NCBI RefSeq assembly: GCF_002929495.1
Contig: NZ_PJJJ01000025.1
Coordinates: forward strand, 46,376 to 110,375
Origin: Cryobacterium sp. Y82
GTDB lineage: Bacteria > Actinomycetota > Actinomycetes > Actinomycetales > Microbacteriaceae
Length of the DNA stretch: 64,000 nt
Reading direction: 5' to 3'
Shown: positions 25,639 through 34,706 of the stretch, one piece after another
Position numbering within the stretch: position 1 is the first letter of the stretch
How the letters are laid out: every line of letters starts with the position of its first letter
Notes under the pieces: generated by a model
Databases searched by the model: none
The model's input: the letters and a program-made list of their open reading frames with translations, nothing else
Told to the model about the DNA's origin: nothing
Program-made: the position numbers and the translations under genes

Positions 25639-26445
25639 ATGACAGACCTGACCGACAATTCTGCGTCCGCCCCACCCGACGAATACATCCACGGTCACCA
25701 CGAGAGTGTGCTGCGCTCCCATACCTGGCGCACGGTCGCGAACTCGGCCGCCTACCTGATTCCCAAATTGCGCACCGGGGGTGTCCTGCTCGATGTCGGC
25801 TGCGGTCCCGGCACGATCACGGTCGACCTCGTCCGACGGCTCGCCCATGGGCGGGTCGTCGGCATCGACGCGTCGAGCGGGATCATTGTGCGTGCGGCCG
25901 GCCTGGCCGCCGACGAGGGGGTACACAATGCGAGTTTTCAGGTCGGTGACGTCTATGCACTCGATTTCGCCGACGCGACCTTTGACATCGTGCACGCTCA
26001 TCAGGTGCTGCAGCACCTGGCTGATCCGGTCGCGGCGATGGCCGAGATTCGCCGGGTGCTGCACCCCGGCGGTGTATTCGCCGCCCGCGACTTGGACTAC
26101 GGGGGCGTCATGATCGCGCCGACCATCGACGGGCTGGTGGATTAGATGCGGGTCTACCGCGAGGTGCACTACTGAAACGGCGGCGACCCCGATGCCGGGC
26201 GTTCACTCAAGACCTGGGCCCTGCAGGCGGGGTTCACCGAGGTGACCAGCAGCGCCTCCGTCTGGTGTTTCGCGTCAGACGCGGAGCGGGAGTGGTGGGG
26301 AGAGTCCTGGGCGGTGCGGATGACCGAATCCAGCTTCGCGGCCCACGCCATCGAGTCCGGCGTGGCCAACCTGGCCGACCTCAAGCGGATGGCCGCAGGC
26401 TGGCGGGAGTGGGTGCAAGACCTCAACGGCTACCCATTCCCCTAA
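25639..26445 (+). pseudogene. SAM-dependent methyltransferase, inactivated by two nonsense codons
   Basis: The first 168 residues form a class I methyltransferase: motif I VLLDVGCGPGTITVDLV, then VVGIDASSGII, FQVGDVYALDFADATFDIV and the ALQHLADP-like QVLQHLADPVAAM. In-frame TAG (26143) and TGA (26173) interrupt the C-terminal third. The same frame then runs on to 26445 with DAGRSLKTWALQAGF and EWWGESWAVRM, which belongs to the same protein. From memory of related proteins, the stops sit where Trp and Arg codons would be, each one transition away (TGG to TAG, CGA to TGA). The frame is otherwise intact, so the decay looks recent. Confidence 0.8.
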
Positions 26446-26529
26446 GCCTGCATTGCACAGTCCGATCACCGTAGGCGCACGGTCTATTCAGGGGTGGATT
26501 TCACGCTTACTGCGCTGTGCGCGTTGAGG

Positions 26530-27945
26530 CTACGCGCGAAAACCGCGATGTTTCCGGGTGAGCTTGCCCAGCATATTGAAGGTTTGCAGAATTGTCAGGA
26601 TAGCCAGAACAACCCAGCCAACGCTCAAAATTCCGCTCTGCCAAATGAGCTCTAGTTGCACCCAGCCGAAAGCCAGCGCCGCGAGAATCGCAGTGCTGGC
26701 GAGGGTGGCCAGCAACCACTTCCCCGATTGACCGCCACCATTTTCAGCGTTCGCCTGCGCCGCCCAGTTATCGTGGTCCTCGCGACCAATAATCTGCGCC
26801 CAGGCCTGAAGAAAATGCACCCCCCTAATAATGATGTAAATCTCGGCGGGAAAAAGTAGCAGAGCGTAAGCGACGTCCTTCCAGGTATGATCCTTCATCG
26901 CCACGGCGATGCGCACGCTCAACATTATGGAAACAATCGGCGGGATGAGCCACCACCAGGCGAAGTCGAATGAGCCGACCGACAGTGCACCGGCAACCAG
27001 TAAAACAAAAGCGAGACGGCTGGAGAGATTGGCCAGCATGCCAATATTTTCTCGCCACCGTAAGCGTAAGTTCGGGTGCAAGGGGTGTTGCAGCATGAGT
27101 TCCACACCCCCCGCGTTCCACTTCACTTGCTGCGCGTTGAGGGAGCGTAACGTCAGCATCGGCCCCACGTTGGCGCGAGCAGTGGCGGAAATTTTAGTTT
27201 GGAATCCGGCCGATCGTAGTTGAATGGACAGCAGGGAGTCTTCAATTTCTGAGTCCGTGACCCACGGCGCAGACTGATGATTCGCGTCAGTCACGACTTT
27301 CATCGCGCGAGTACTGAGCAGCGAGCACTGGCCGCCCAGTACTGTCATATTGCGCGACCGGAGCAGATTATCGAGGTTGAAGCCCGCGAACTGAAACCGC
27401 TGAGACCGTACGAGAAAATTGCCGGTGGGACCCCGAACCGGACCCTGGTCAAAACCATAAATGGCTGAAATACCGCCGATTCGGGAATCAGAGATCATTT
27501 CCGAGGTGAGCTGCTGAATGCATCGCGTGTCGAGAACCGTGTCGCCGTCCACGCCGAGTATGTACGTGAAATCATGCGCCAGAAGCCAACCTGAATTCAG
27601 GGCTCCGACTTTCTTGTCAGAGTTCACGCCCATATCGATTACAGTCACGTCACACGCGAAAGTAGAACCCCGGTGGTGAATGTCATGGCTGCCGCTGAAT
27701 TCGTTGGCGATGTAAAAGGTGTCATCGGTACAGTTATTGACCATAACGAAAATAGCATCCGGGGGACGGGTTTGCTTGAGAAGAGAATCGATCGTCGCAG
27801 TGATGGATAACTCTTCGTTGTAGGCCGGAATCACCGCCGCGATCGTTACTGCGTTTTCCGCTCTAATATTGGGCAGTTTGAGGAGTGTTTCGATGTCAAT
27901 GTCAAGGTGCTGGGGGCGCAAGGGGTCGTTCGAGTTCGATGTCAC
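26530..27945 (-). CDS. family 2 glycosyltransferase with C-terminal membrane helices
   Basis: A 471-residue membrane-bound GT2 enzyme. The N-terminal catalytic domain has TIAAVIPAYNEELSI, VMVNNCTDDT, the metal-binding GVDGDTVLD, the acceptor motif VTDSEIEDSLLSIQL and the QVKWNAGG block equivalent to QxxRW of processive synthases. Four or so helices follow from about residue 300. It likely makes or extends a surface polysaccharide. Its DNA looks lower in GC than the neighbours, and it sits between a broken methyltransferase and istB remains, so acquisition by transfer is plausible. The GTG start at 27945 lacks a strong ribosome site. No partner genes for a polysaccharide locus are nearby. Confidence 0.85.
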   Translation of the reverse strand: MTSNSNDPLRPQHLDIDIETLLKLPNIRAENAVTIAAVIPAYNEELSITATIDSLLKQTRPPDAIFVMVNNCTDDTFYIANEFSGSHDIHHRGSTFACDVTVIDMGVNSDKKVGALNSGWLLAHDFTYILGVDGDTVLDTRCIQQLTSEMISDSRIGGISAIYGFDQGPVRGPTGNFLVRSQRFQFAGFNLDNLLRSRNMTVLGGQCSLLSTRAMKVVTDANHQSAPWVTDSEIEDSLLSIQLRSAGFQTKISATARANVGPMLTLRSLNAQQVKWNAGGVELMLQHPLHPNLRLRWRENIGMLANLSSRLAFVLLVAGALSVGSFDFAWWWLIPPIVSIMLSVRIAVAMKDHTWKDVAYALLLFPAEIYIIIRGVHFLQAWAQIIGREDHDNWAAQANAENGGGQSGKWLLATLASTAILAALAFGWVQLELIWQSGILSVGWVVLAILTILQTFNMLGKLTRKHRGFRA

Positions 27946-28254
27946 GCGGTGTGCCTTTCGCCAGAGCCTAGGGCCCTGATTCGGGTTGCTTTACGAAATG
28001 GGAATGTACCAAGGGGTAAGCGGTACACCAGAGGCGAATTGTCGAACTTGCAGACGGTCGACCAAACTATTGCTCGACCAGAGCATATTCTCAACGCCTA
28101 TAATCACATAGCACGCGATGAAAAAGCATGCCTCGATCGCCCCCAATTCGGGGCCTGTCGGCGACGTTGCACAATTGAGCCAATATCAACGGTAAAAACC
28201 GCGCCATTTATTATGTCTTTATGGTGCCGCTTTTTTTCTGGGCTGAACGTACAG
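27946..28254. other. gene-free AT-richer region upstream of the glycosyltransferase
   Basis: Roughly 300 bp with no credible gene on either strand. It is visibly richer in A+T than most of the window and presumably holds the glycosyltransferase promoter. No repeat boundary or attachment site was recognised. Confidence 0.4.
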
Positions 28255-28552
28255 ATGCATTCTCGGTGTTATGCAAGCGGTAGCTGGGGTTTTGAGGGTG
28301 AGCACCTTGGCGAGGCGGACGCTGCGGTCGTCCGTGGCTGCAGCGACGAAGTGATTGGCGAACACGCCGCCGGACGGGGGAGAGTTATTGCTGACGCTTA
28401 CGCTAGCAATGCAAGTTCATAATGGGACGAGATGAGCTTGAAGAACAGATGCGCCGCGTCGTGTTTCGAAGCGATATGGCCGCCTGTGTCATCGAAGATG
28501 AGCGCGTCGTAACGCCGTAACTCCAGAAGCTCTTTTGTGAGGCGGCCCAGTT
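28255..28552 (-). pseudogene. remnant of an IS21-family istB ATPase gene
   Basis: Reading the minus strand from 28552, the frames give LGRLTKELLELRRYDALIF, then DDTGGHIASKHDAAHLFF and KLISSHYE, the Walker B region of IstB helpers (compare LLIIDEIGYLP...LFFQLIS.RYE from general knowledge). After a frameshift near 28420 the segment ASVSVSNNSPPSGGVFANHF and AAATDDRSVRLAKVLTLK follows, matching the sensor and C-terminal block (TSN.PF..WG.VFGD...AAA..DR). A second shift gives PSYRLHNTEN, the usual IstB ending. The N-terminal Walker A half and istA are missing. Between 28553 and 28731 nothing is recognised. Confidence 0.65.
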
Positions 28553-28731
28553 ACTGCACGATGTGCAGCCGGGTGAAGCCGCCGACTGCATCGGCAATGG
28601 TTTCGGCGGTCGCTGTGGGCGGTTCTCGAAGGCGCGGTTTTCCCCGAAGATTCTGGGTCAGTTCCTCATCGTCGCTGGCGAATGCGTGCCCATGCCCATG
28701 CCCGACAACAGCACCGAAGCGGAATCGGACC

Positions 28732-29001
28732 TTATATCCAGTCCTCGTCGTCGTCATCCGTGCTGGTGGACGGCTGCGTGATGGTGGCGCTGTCGTCGAC
28801 CGGATTGAACCGGATGACGGTGCCATCGTCGAGCTCGATCACCGGTTTCGATTCCAGCCAGGTCAGGGTCCAGCGCCAGGTACTGGTGTCGACGTCCAGC
28901 GCCGTGAGATCTTCTTCGACCGCTCGCACGGCGATGTCAACAACGTGCGGCAGCCCCGCCGGCAGCGTGCCGCCCAGGGTCCATCGGGTGCCCAACTGCA
29001 T
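28732..29001 (-). CDS. small acidic protein of unknown function
   Basis: An 89-residue soluble protein with no signal peptide or membrane helix. It has a compact core (RWTLGGTLPAGLPHVVDIAV, WRWTLTWLESKPVIELDDGT) and ends in an acidic, low-complexity tail (STSTDDDDEDWI). The ATG at 29001 is three bases past the stop of the GNAT gene, so the two are almost certainly translated from the same mRNA. No family is recognised. The regular Trp/Leu pattern and beta-rich core argue for a real protein rather than chance. Confidence 0.7.
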   Translation of the reverse strand: MQLGTRWTLGGTLPAGLPHVVDIAVRAVEEDLTALDVDTSTWRWTLTWLESKPVIELDDGTVIRFNPVDDSATITQPSTSTDDDDEDWI

Positions 29002-29004
29002 GAT

Positions 29005-29451
29005 CTAGACGTCAATCTCGTAGGTGACCCAGTCGGTACGCGTTCCGAGCTGGTCGTAGAGCACCTGCGCGGTTGCATTGTCGGCTGCGGTCATTAGCTG
29101 AATCTGGGCCAGCTGGTGCACACGGGCATAGTCCTTAGTGAATTCCATCAATAAGGTGCCGACGCCCTTTCCGCGCGCGTCCTCGGCCACATAGAGATCG
29201 TCCAGGAACAGCGCGAGGTCGCCGCTAAGGGTGCGCGGAACGCTGCGGTAGTGTGCGAGGCCGACGAAGTCACCATCGTCGTTGACCGCCACGGCACCAA
29301 AGAGGGCGTTGTTCGTGTCGATAATCCAGCTCCACACCTGCAGGGCTTTCTGATCGGTAAGTTCGCTCTCGTAGAACGCGCTGTAGCCCTCGAACAGGCC
29401 CAGCCAGGCGAAAAAGTCCTTGTCGCCCAGTGGGCGCACGATCACTGACAT
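29005..29451 (-). CDS. GNAT-family N-acetyltransferase
   Basis: A 148-residue acetyl-CoA-dependent acyltransferase. Motif A is seen as LDDLYVAEDARGKGVGTLLM, with the R/Q-x-x-G-x-G/A acetyl-CoA loop (RGKGVG), and the C-terminal AQIQLMTAADNATAQVLYDQLG is the typical motif B ending. An ATG at 29451 with a GGAGA site starts it, nine bases after valS. The overall pattern resembles small single-domain GNATs that acetylate amines or protein N-termini; the substrate is unknown. It lies in a valS-GNAT-small protein operon. Confidence 0.9.
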   Translation of the reverse strand: MSVIVRPLGDKDFFAWLGLFEGYSAFYESELTDQKALQVWSWIIDTNNALFGAVAVNDDGDFVGLAHYRSVPRTLSGDLALFLDDLYVAEDARGKGVGTLLMEFTKDYARVHQLAQIQLMTAADNATAQVLYDQLGTRTDWVTYEIDV

Positions 29452-29459
29452 CTGGTCTC

Positions 29460-32054
29460 CTAACTTTCCAACACGGTGGCGAACACGATGTCGGTCACAG
29501 CGAGTTCACTGCCGTCGACAAAGGTCAGATTGTGAATGCGACCGACCGCTTTGAGATCAGCAGCGGCCAGGGTCAGCAGGGCAATTTCGGCGGGAGCACC
29601 GCATATTACTGCGGAATCCACCTCGGATTTCTGCGACGCTTTCGCATCCGTTTTGGCACGACGGATGCCAGTCAAAGCGCGGCTGGCCAGATCGAGCAGA
29701 GCGATATTGCCGATGGCGACCTCGTCGCTGCCGAGCAGGTCGGCCGCGACCGGCCACGGCGCGGTGTGCACCGAGCCGTCGTTGGACCAGGACCAGGCTT
29801 CTTCGGTCGCGAACGGAACGAACGGCGCGAACAGGCGCAGTAGCGTGGCCAGTGCGGTGCGCAGCGCGGCAACGGCGGAAGCCTGGCCGGGTCCGGGCTC
29901 GCCGTAGGCGCGTTCCTTGACCAGTTCGAGGTAGTCGTCGCAGAAGGTCCAGAAGAAACTTTCCGTGGTCTCCAGCGCCCGGGCGTGGTCGTAGTTCTCG
30001 AACGCGGTCGTGGCCTGGGCGACGACCGCGTTGAGGCCGGCGAGCATGCTCTGGTCGACGGGTTCGGTGATCGGGGCTGTACTGCTGCCCTGCGACATGG
30101 AGACGAACTTGCTCGCGTTGAGAATCTTGATGGCGAGGCGACGGCCGATCTTGATCTGCGTCGGGTTTTGCGGGTCGAAGGCCGCGTCGGTGCCGAGGCG
30201 CGAGGAAGCCGCCCAGTAGCGCACCGCGTCGGATCCATGTTTTTCGAGCATGTCGGCCGGGGTGACGACGTTGCCCTTGGACTTCGACATCTTCTTGCGG
30301 TCGGGGTCGACGATGAAGCCGCTGAGCGCGGCATGCTGCCACGGTGCCACACCGTGCTGCTGCTCGGCGCGCAGCACCGTGGAGAACAACCAGGTGCGAA
30401 TGATGTCCTGGCCCTGCGGGCGCAGCGAATAGGGGAAGACTAGCTGGAACAGTTCCGGGTCTCGCTCCCAGCCACCGGCAAGTTGTGGAGTGAGCGAGGA
30501 GGTGGCCCAGGTGTCCATCACGTCGACTTCGCCGACGAAGCCGCCGCCCTCGCCGCGCTGGCTCTCGGTGTAGCCGGGCGCGGGATCCGAGGACGGGTCA
30601 ACCGGTAGCAGGTCGCGGGTGGCGACAATCGGCTGGTCGAACACGGGGTTGGCCTCGGTGTCGAGCGGGTACCAAACCGGCAGGGGCACGCCGAAGAAAC
30701 GCTGGCGGGAGATGAGCCAGTCGCCGGTGAGTCCATTCACCCAATTCTCGTAGCGCACTTTCATGAATTCAGGGTGCCAGGCCAGCTCGGTGCCGTGCTC
30801 GAGCAGTCGCGCGCGGAGCTTTTCGTCGCGGGCACCGTTGCGGATGTACCACTGGCGAGTGGAAACGATTTCGAGTGGCTTGTCGCCCTTTTCGAAGAAC
30901 TTGACGGCGTGCACGATCGGCTTCGGCTCACCGATGAGGTCGCCACTGGCTTTCAAAAGTTCAACCACGGCGGCCTTCGCCCCGAACACGGTCTTGCCGG
31001 CGAGCTGCGCATACGCGTCGCGGCCGACGAGGGAGGTGATCGCCTCCGGTGCTTCGGCAGTGATGCGACCATCGAAACCCATGATGGCGCGGTTGGGCAG
31101 GTCGAGTTCGCGCCACCAGACGACGTCGGTCAGATCGCCGAAAGTACAGATCATGGCGATTCCTGAACCCTTATCCTTCTGGGCGAGGTGGTGCGCGAGC
31201 ACCGGAACCTCGACACCAAACACGGGGGTCGTCACGGTGGTGCCAAACAGATGCTTGTAGCGTTCGTCATCGGGATGCGCGACGAGGGCAACGCAGGCCG
31301 GGAGAAGTTCGGGGCGGGTCGTCTCGATCTCGATCGTGCTGCCGTCGGGCTTCAGGAAGGAGACCCGGTGGTAAGCGGCGGGCATGTCCTTGTCTTCAAG
31401 TTCAGCCTGGGCTACAGCGGTGCGAAAAGTGACGTCCCAGAGGGTCGGCGCCATGGCCTGGTACGCCTCGCCGCGTTCGACATTGCCGAGAAAGGCGAGC
31501 TGCGAGGTGAACAGTGCCTCCTGGCCGATGGTGCGGTAGGTCTGCGTCCAGTCGACACTCAGGCCGAGTGCACGCCACACGGCTTCAAACTGCTTCTCGT
31601 CTTCTTTGGTGAGGGTTTCGCAGAGTTCGATGAAGTTGCGGCGGCTGATCGGCAGCTGGTCGGCAGCTTTCGAGCTCTTGCCGTCTCCGCCTTCGAACGG
31701 TGCAACAAAGTTCTCGGTATAGCCGAGCGAGGGGTCGCAGCGCACGCCGTAATAGTTCTGTACGCGACGTTCGGTGGGCAGGCCGTTGTCGTCCCAGCCC
31801 ATCGGGTAAAACACGTTCTTGCCGCGCATCCGCTGAAAACGGGCGACGACGTCAGTGTGGGTGTATGAGAAAACGTGGCCGATGTGCAGCGAACCAGATG
31901 CGGTCGGCGGGGGAGTGTCGATTGAGTAGATCGTCTCGCGGGTAGCGTTCTCGCGTGCAAAAAGGTAGGTGCCGTCGGTTTCCCAGCGGGACTGCCACTT
32001 GGCTTCGAGCCCTTCGAGCGCAGGCTTTTCGGGGACGCGGTCGGCGTGGGTCAT
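29460..32054 (-). CDS. valS: valyl-tRNA synthetase
   Basis: An 864-residue class Ia aminoacyl-tRNA synthetase that charges tRNA-Val. The start ATG 32054 has a GGAGAG site; the frame extends 20 codons further without one. HIGH lies at residues 57-60 in SGSLHIGHVFSYTHTD (core LHIGH), and the KMSKS loop is KKMSKSKGNVV. The CP1 editing domain (with the PELLPACVALVAHPDD block, here TRPELLPACVALVAHP) lies between them, and a C-terminal anticodon-binding domain closes the protein. It is of the shorter form without the long C-terminal coiled coil of E. coli ValS (951 aa), as in other actinobacteria. It is followed by GNAT and a small gene. Confidence 0.97.
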   Translation of the reverse strand: MTHADRVPEKPALEGLEAKWQSRWETDGTYLFARENATRETIYSIDTPPPTASGSLHIGHVFSYTHTDVVARFQRMRGKNVFYPMGWDDNGLPTERRVQNYYGVRCDPSLGYTENFVAPFEGGDGKSSKAADQLPISRRNFIELCETLTKEDEKQFEAVWRALGLSVDWTQTYRTIGQEALFTSQLAFLGNVERGEAYQAMAPTLWDVTFRTAVAQAELEDKDMPAAYHRVSFLKPDGSTIEIETTRPELLPACVALVAHPDDERYKHLFGTTVTTPVFGVEVPVLAHHLAQKDKGSGIAMICTFGDLTDVVWWRELDLPNRAIMGFDGRITAEAPEAITSLVGRDAYAQLAGKTVFGAKAAVVELLKASGDLIGEPKPIVHAVKFFEKGDKPLEIVSTRQWYIRNGARDEKLRARLLEHGTELAWHPEFMKVRYENWVNGLTGDWLISRQRFFGVPLPVWYPLDTEANPVFDQPIVATRDLLPVDPSSDPAPGYTESQRGEGGGFVGEVDVMDTWATSSLTPQLAGGWERDPELFQLVFPYSLRPQGQDIIRTWLFSTVLRAEQQHGVAPWQHAALSGFIVDPDRKKMSKSKGNVVTPADMLEKHGSDAVRYWAASSRLGTDAAFDPQNPTQIKIGRRLAIKILNASKFVSMSQGSSTAPITEPVDQSMLAGLNAVVAQATTAFENYDHARALETTESFFWTFCDDYLELVKERAYGEPGPGQASAVAALRTALATLLRLFAPFVPFATEEAWSWSNDGSVHTAPWPVAADLLGSDEVAIGNIALLDLASRALTGIRRAKTDAKASQKSEVDSAVICGAPAEIALLTLAAADLKAVGRIHNLTFVDGSELAVTDIVFATVLES

Positions 32055-32181
32055 AACTCTCCGGTTCGGTGTATTCGGCACCGTGTCGATGGTGAGGTGC
32101 CCGAGTGTGCGCATCTAATCTACCCGATCGGCTCTTTTTCCCTGAACGGGGGCTCTTCTCTCAATCGCGAAAATGGTTGTT

Positions 32182-33849
32182 TCACGCGCGCAGGCGGGGC
32201 ACGGCGGCCAGTAACTGCGCAGAGTATGGATGCTGCGGCGCGGCAAAAACGCGCTCCGCCGGGCCCATTTCGACGATGCGCCCGTCGCGCATGATCGCGA
32301 TGTGATCACTGACGTGCTGCACGACACCGAGATCGTGCGAGATGAAAATGAGGCTGAGCCCGCGCTCTCGCTGCACGTCGTCAAGCAGATCGAGCACCTG
32401 AGCCTGAACGGTCACGTCGAGTGAGGAGACGGGTTCGTCACAGATGAGAATTTCGGGTCGGCCGGCCAGCGCCCGCGCGATACCGACCCGTTGTCTCTGC
32501 CCGCCGGAGAGTTCGAGCGGGCGTCGGGGCAGCACTGTGGGCGCGAGGCCGACCTCGTCGAGCAGGCTGGTGAGTCGCGCCGTCGTGTGCGGGGCGCCGC
32601 GCTCGTGCCGCAGGTGCAGGGCGTCGGTGAGGATCTCGGCGACGCTCCAGCGCGGATCGAATGAGCCGAGGGCATCCTGATAGATCGCCCCGACGGATGC
32701 CCGCAGCCCGCGGCGGGTCTTCTCGCTGGTCGTGCTCCACGGCTCGCCGAACACCCGAACCTCGCCGTGATCTGGGGCCAGTAACGCGAGCAGAAGACGC
32801 GCGGTCGTGGTTTTGCCCGAGCCAGACTCGCCGACGATGCCGAGGGTGCTTCCGCGGTGCAACGCGAACGAGACGTCGTCAACGGCGAGCTGCCGGGTGC
32901 CATCTTGACGTCGAAAACTTTTCGACAGGCCGATGGCTTCGAGCACGACGGTGCTCTCGGGCGAAACCTCAGCCCGGGAATCGCCCGTGGCCGTTAAACC
33001 GCTCGGGGTGTCGGGCCCATCGGACGGGCTTAGTCGGGTGCCGCGAGGTTTGTCGCCCGGTATCGCGGCGACCATTCGCCGGGTCTGCTCCTGCTGGGGC
33101 GAGCCGAGAACCTCCGGTGTACGGCCGGTTTCCACGAGCTGTCCGTCATACATGACGGCGACCCGGTGCGCGACGCGACTCACCACGGCCAGGTCATGGC
33201 TGATCAGAAGCACGGCGGTGCCGGCGCCGGTGATCTGTTCAAGCAGTGCCAGGATCTGCGCTTGCACTGTAACGTCGAGCGCCGTTGTCGGTTCGTCGGC
33301 GATGAGCAGCGGCGGGTTCAGCGCAATCGCCGCGGCAATCAAAGCGCGTTGACGTTCGCCGCCGGAGAGCTGCCCCGAGAGCTTGCGCACCTGCAATTCG
33401 GGTTCCGGCAGTCCGACTGCGTCAAGCAGCTCGAGCACCCGCCGTGCCCGGCCTGCAGCACCGAGCGTGGTGTGCAGCCGCAGTGAATCAGCGATCTCTC
33501 GGCCGATCGGCCTCAACGGATCGAGCGAGACCAGGGCATCCTGCAACACCAGACCCACGTCCTTGCCTCGTCTGGCCTGCCATGCGCGACCGGCCAGCCC
33601 TAAAACGCTCTGCCCGCCGAGCTCGAGCCGGTCGGCGCTGACCCGGGCGTTCGTACCGGCCAGACCCAGCAGGCTGCGGGCGGTCACGCTTTTACCCGAG
33701 CCGGATTCGCCGACGATGGCGAGGCACTCACCCGGGGCGACGGCGAACGACACACCGCGAACAACCGGCTCAGCCGAGCCGAAGCCAACCCGCAGGTTGC
33801 GCACGGTCACCGCGGCAGCACTGTCGCCAAAGACTACTGACCCATTCAT
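32182..33849 (-). CDS. peptide/nickel-type ABC transporter, fused double ATPase
   Basis: A 555-residue cytoplasmic protein with two ABC ATPase domains, equivalent to fused DppD and DppF. Domain 1 has GESGSGKS (47-54), [13 protein letters not shown] and a Walker B in [15 protein letters not shown]. Domain 2 has [24 protein letters not shown] and [15 protein letters not shown]. An acidic linker (about residues 250-300) joins them. ATG 33849 overlaps the permease stop as ATGA. The two ATPases power import of oligopeptides, nickel or similar solutes by the permease pair encoded just upstream. Confidence 0.94.
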   Translation of the reverse strand: MNGSVVFGDSAAAVTVRNLRVGFGSAEPVVRGVSFAVAPGECLAIVGESGSGKSVTARSLLGLAGTNARVSADRLELGGQSVLGLAGRAWQARRGKDVGLVLQDALVSLDPLRPIGREIADSLRLHTTLGAAGRARRVLELLDAVGLPEPELQVRKLSGQLSGGERQRALIAAAIALNPPLLIADEPTTALDVTVQAQILALLEQITGAGTAVLLISHDLAVVSRVAHRVAVMYDGQLVETGRTPEVLGSPQQEQTRRMVAAIPGDKPRGTRLSPSDGPDTPSGLTATGDSRAEVSPESTVVLEAIGLSKSFRRQDGTRQLAVDDVSFALHRGSTLGIVGESGSGKTTTARLLLALLAPDHGEVRVFGEPWSTTSEKTRRGLRASVGAIYQDALGSFDPRWSVAEILTDALHLRHERGAPHTTARLTSLLDEVGLAPTVLPRRPLELSGGQRQRVGIARALAGRPEILICDEPVSSLDVTVQAQVLDLLDDVQRERGLSLIFISHDLGVVQHVSDHIAIMRDGRIVEMGPAERVFAAPQHPYSAQLLAAVPRLRA

Positions 33850-34706
33850 GCGTGCCTCATCCGCCGGTCGATACTGCGGCCGAGCACCGTGGCGGTCACG
33901 GCGGTCAGCACGATGAACAACCCTGGAAAGAAGCTCATCCACCAGGCCGATGTGATGTACGTGCGCCCGGCCGAGAGCATGGCGCCCCACTCCGAGGTCG
34001 GCGGTTCGGCACCGAGCCCGAGGTAGCTCAGCGTTGCCGCCCAGACAATGGCCTGGCCGACGCCCAGGGTAGCGAGCACGAACAGGGGGGCGAGGGTGTT
34101 GGGGAGAATGTGGCGCAGCAGAATCTGCCACCGGGTGCGGCCGAGCACGGTCGCCGCCTCGACGAACGCCTGTGATCGCACCGTAATCAGCTGGGCCCTG
34201 ATGATGCGCGCATACCCGGGTGCTGTCGACAGTCCCACGGCGATCGTCGCGGTGACAACACCGGGGCCGAAGATGACAATGAACAAAAGCGCCAGGAGCA
34301 GCCCTGGAAAAGCGAAAAGTACCTCAAGAAACCGATTGACGGTGAAGTCGACGACCCGGCCGAGCATCCCGGCCAGGGTGCCCAGCAGAATACCGAGCCC
34401 CAGCCCGATCGCGGTGGCGACCGCCCCGATCACCAGAGAGTACTGGGTGCCGTGCACCACTCTGGAGTAGATGTCGCGGCCCGATTCGTCGGTGCCGAAC
34501 CCGTGCGCCAAGTTCGGCGGCTGAAACGCTGAGAGCGGGTCGATCGCGAGGGGGTCGCCCGGCGCCAGCAACTGGGGCACGACCGCCGACACCAACAGGA
34601 ACAGGGCGAGCACTCCAGCCGCCGTCTCGGCCACACCGAGGCGCCGAGACGGGCCGGACTGGCGGGATTGGGCTGCAAGGCCAGCCTGCACTTCGAGGTC
34701 GCTCAT
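33846..34706 (-). CDS. ABC transporter permease, DppC/OppC type
   Basis: A 286-residue membrane permease. It has the N-terminal region preceding helix 1 (VAETAAGVLALFLLV), then FGTDESGRDIYSRVVHGTQY, which is the DppC/OppC hallmark. The EAA loop is EAATVLGRTRWQILLRHILPN. About six helices are predicted. The start ATG 34706 overlaps the stop of the dppB-like gene (ATGA), and its own stop overlaps the next gene, so the whole operon is translationally coupled. Confidence 0.94.
   Translation of the reverse strand: MSDLEVQAGLAAQSRQSGPSRRLGVAETAAGVLALFLLVSAVVPQLLAPGDPLAIDPLSAFQPPNLAHGFGTDESGRDIYSRVVHGTQYSLVIGAVATAIGLGLGILLGTLAGMLGRVVDFTVNRFLEVLFAFPGLLLALLFIVIFGPGVVTATIAVGLSTAPGYARIIRAQLITVRSQAFVEAATVLGRTRWQILLRHILPNTLAPLFVLATLGVGQAIVWAATLSYLGLGAEPPTSEWGAMLSAGRTYITSAWWMSFFPGLFIVLTAVTATVLGRSIDRRMRHA

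Noticed and set aside
26143-26175. TGA/TAG read through as selenocysteine or by recoding in the methyltransferase
   Set aside because: Two different stop codons close together, no SECIS-like hairpin seen, and homologues use ordinary residues. Simple gene decay explains it better.
25639-28731. Complete insertion sequence or integrated element
   Set aside because: Only istB fragments are found. No terminal inverted repeats, istA or target duplication could be seen.
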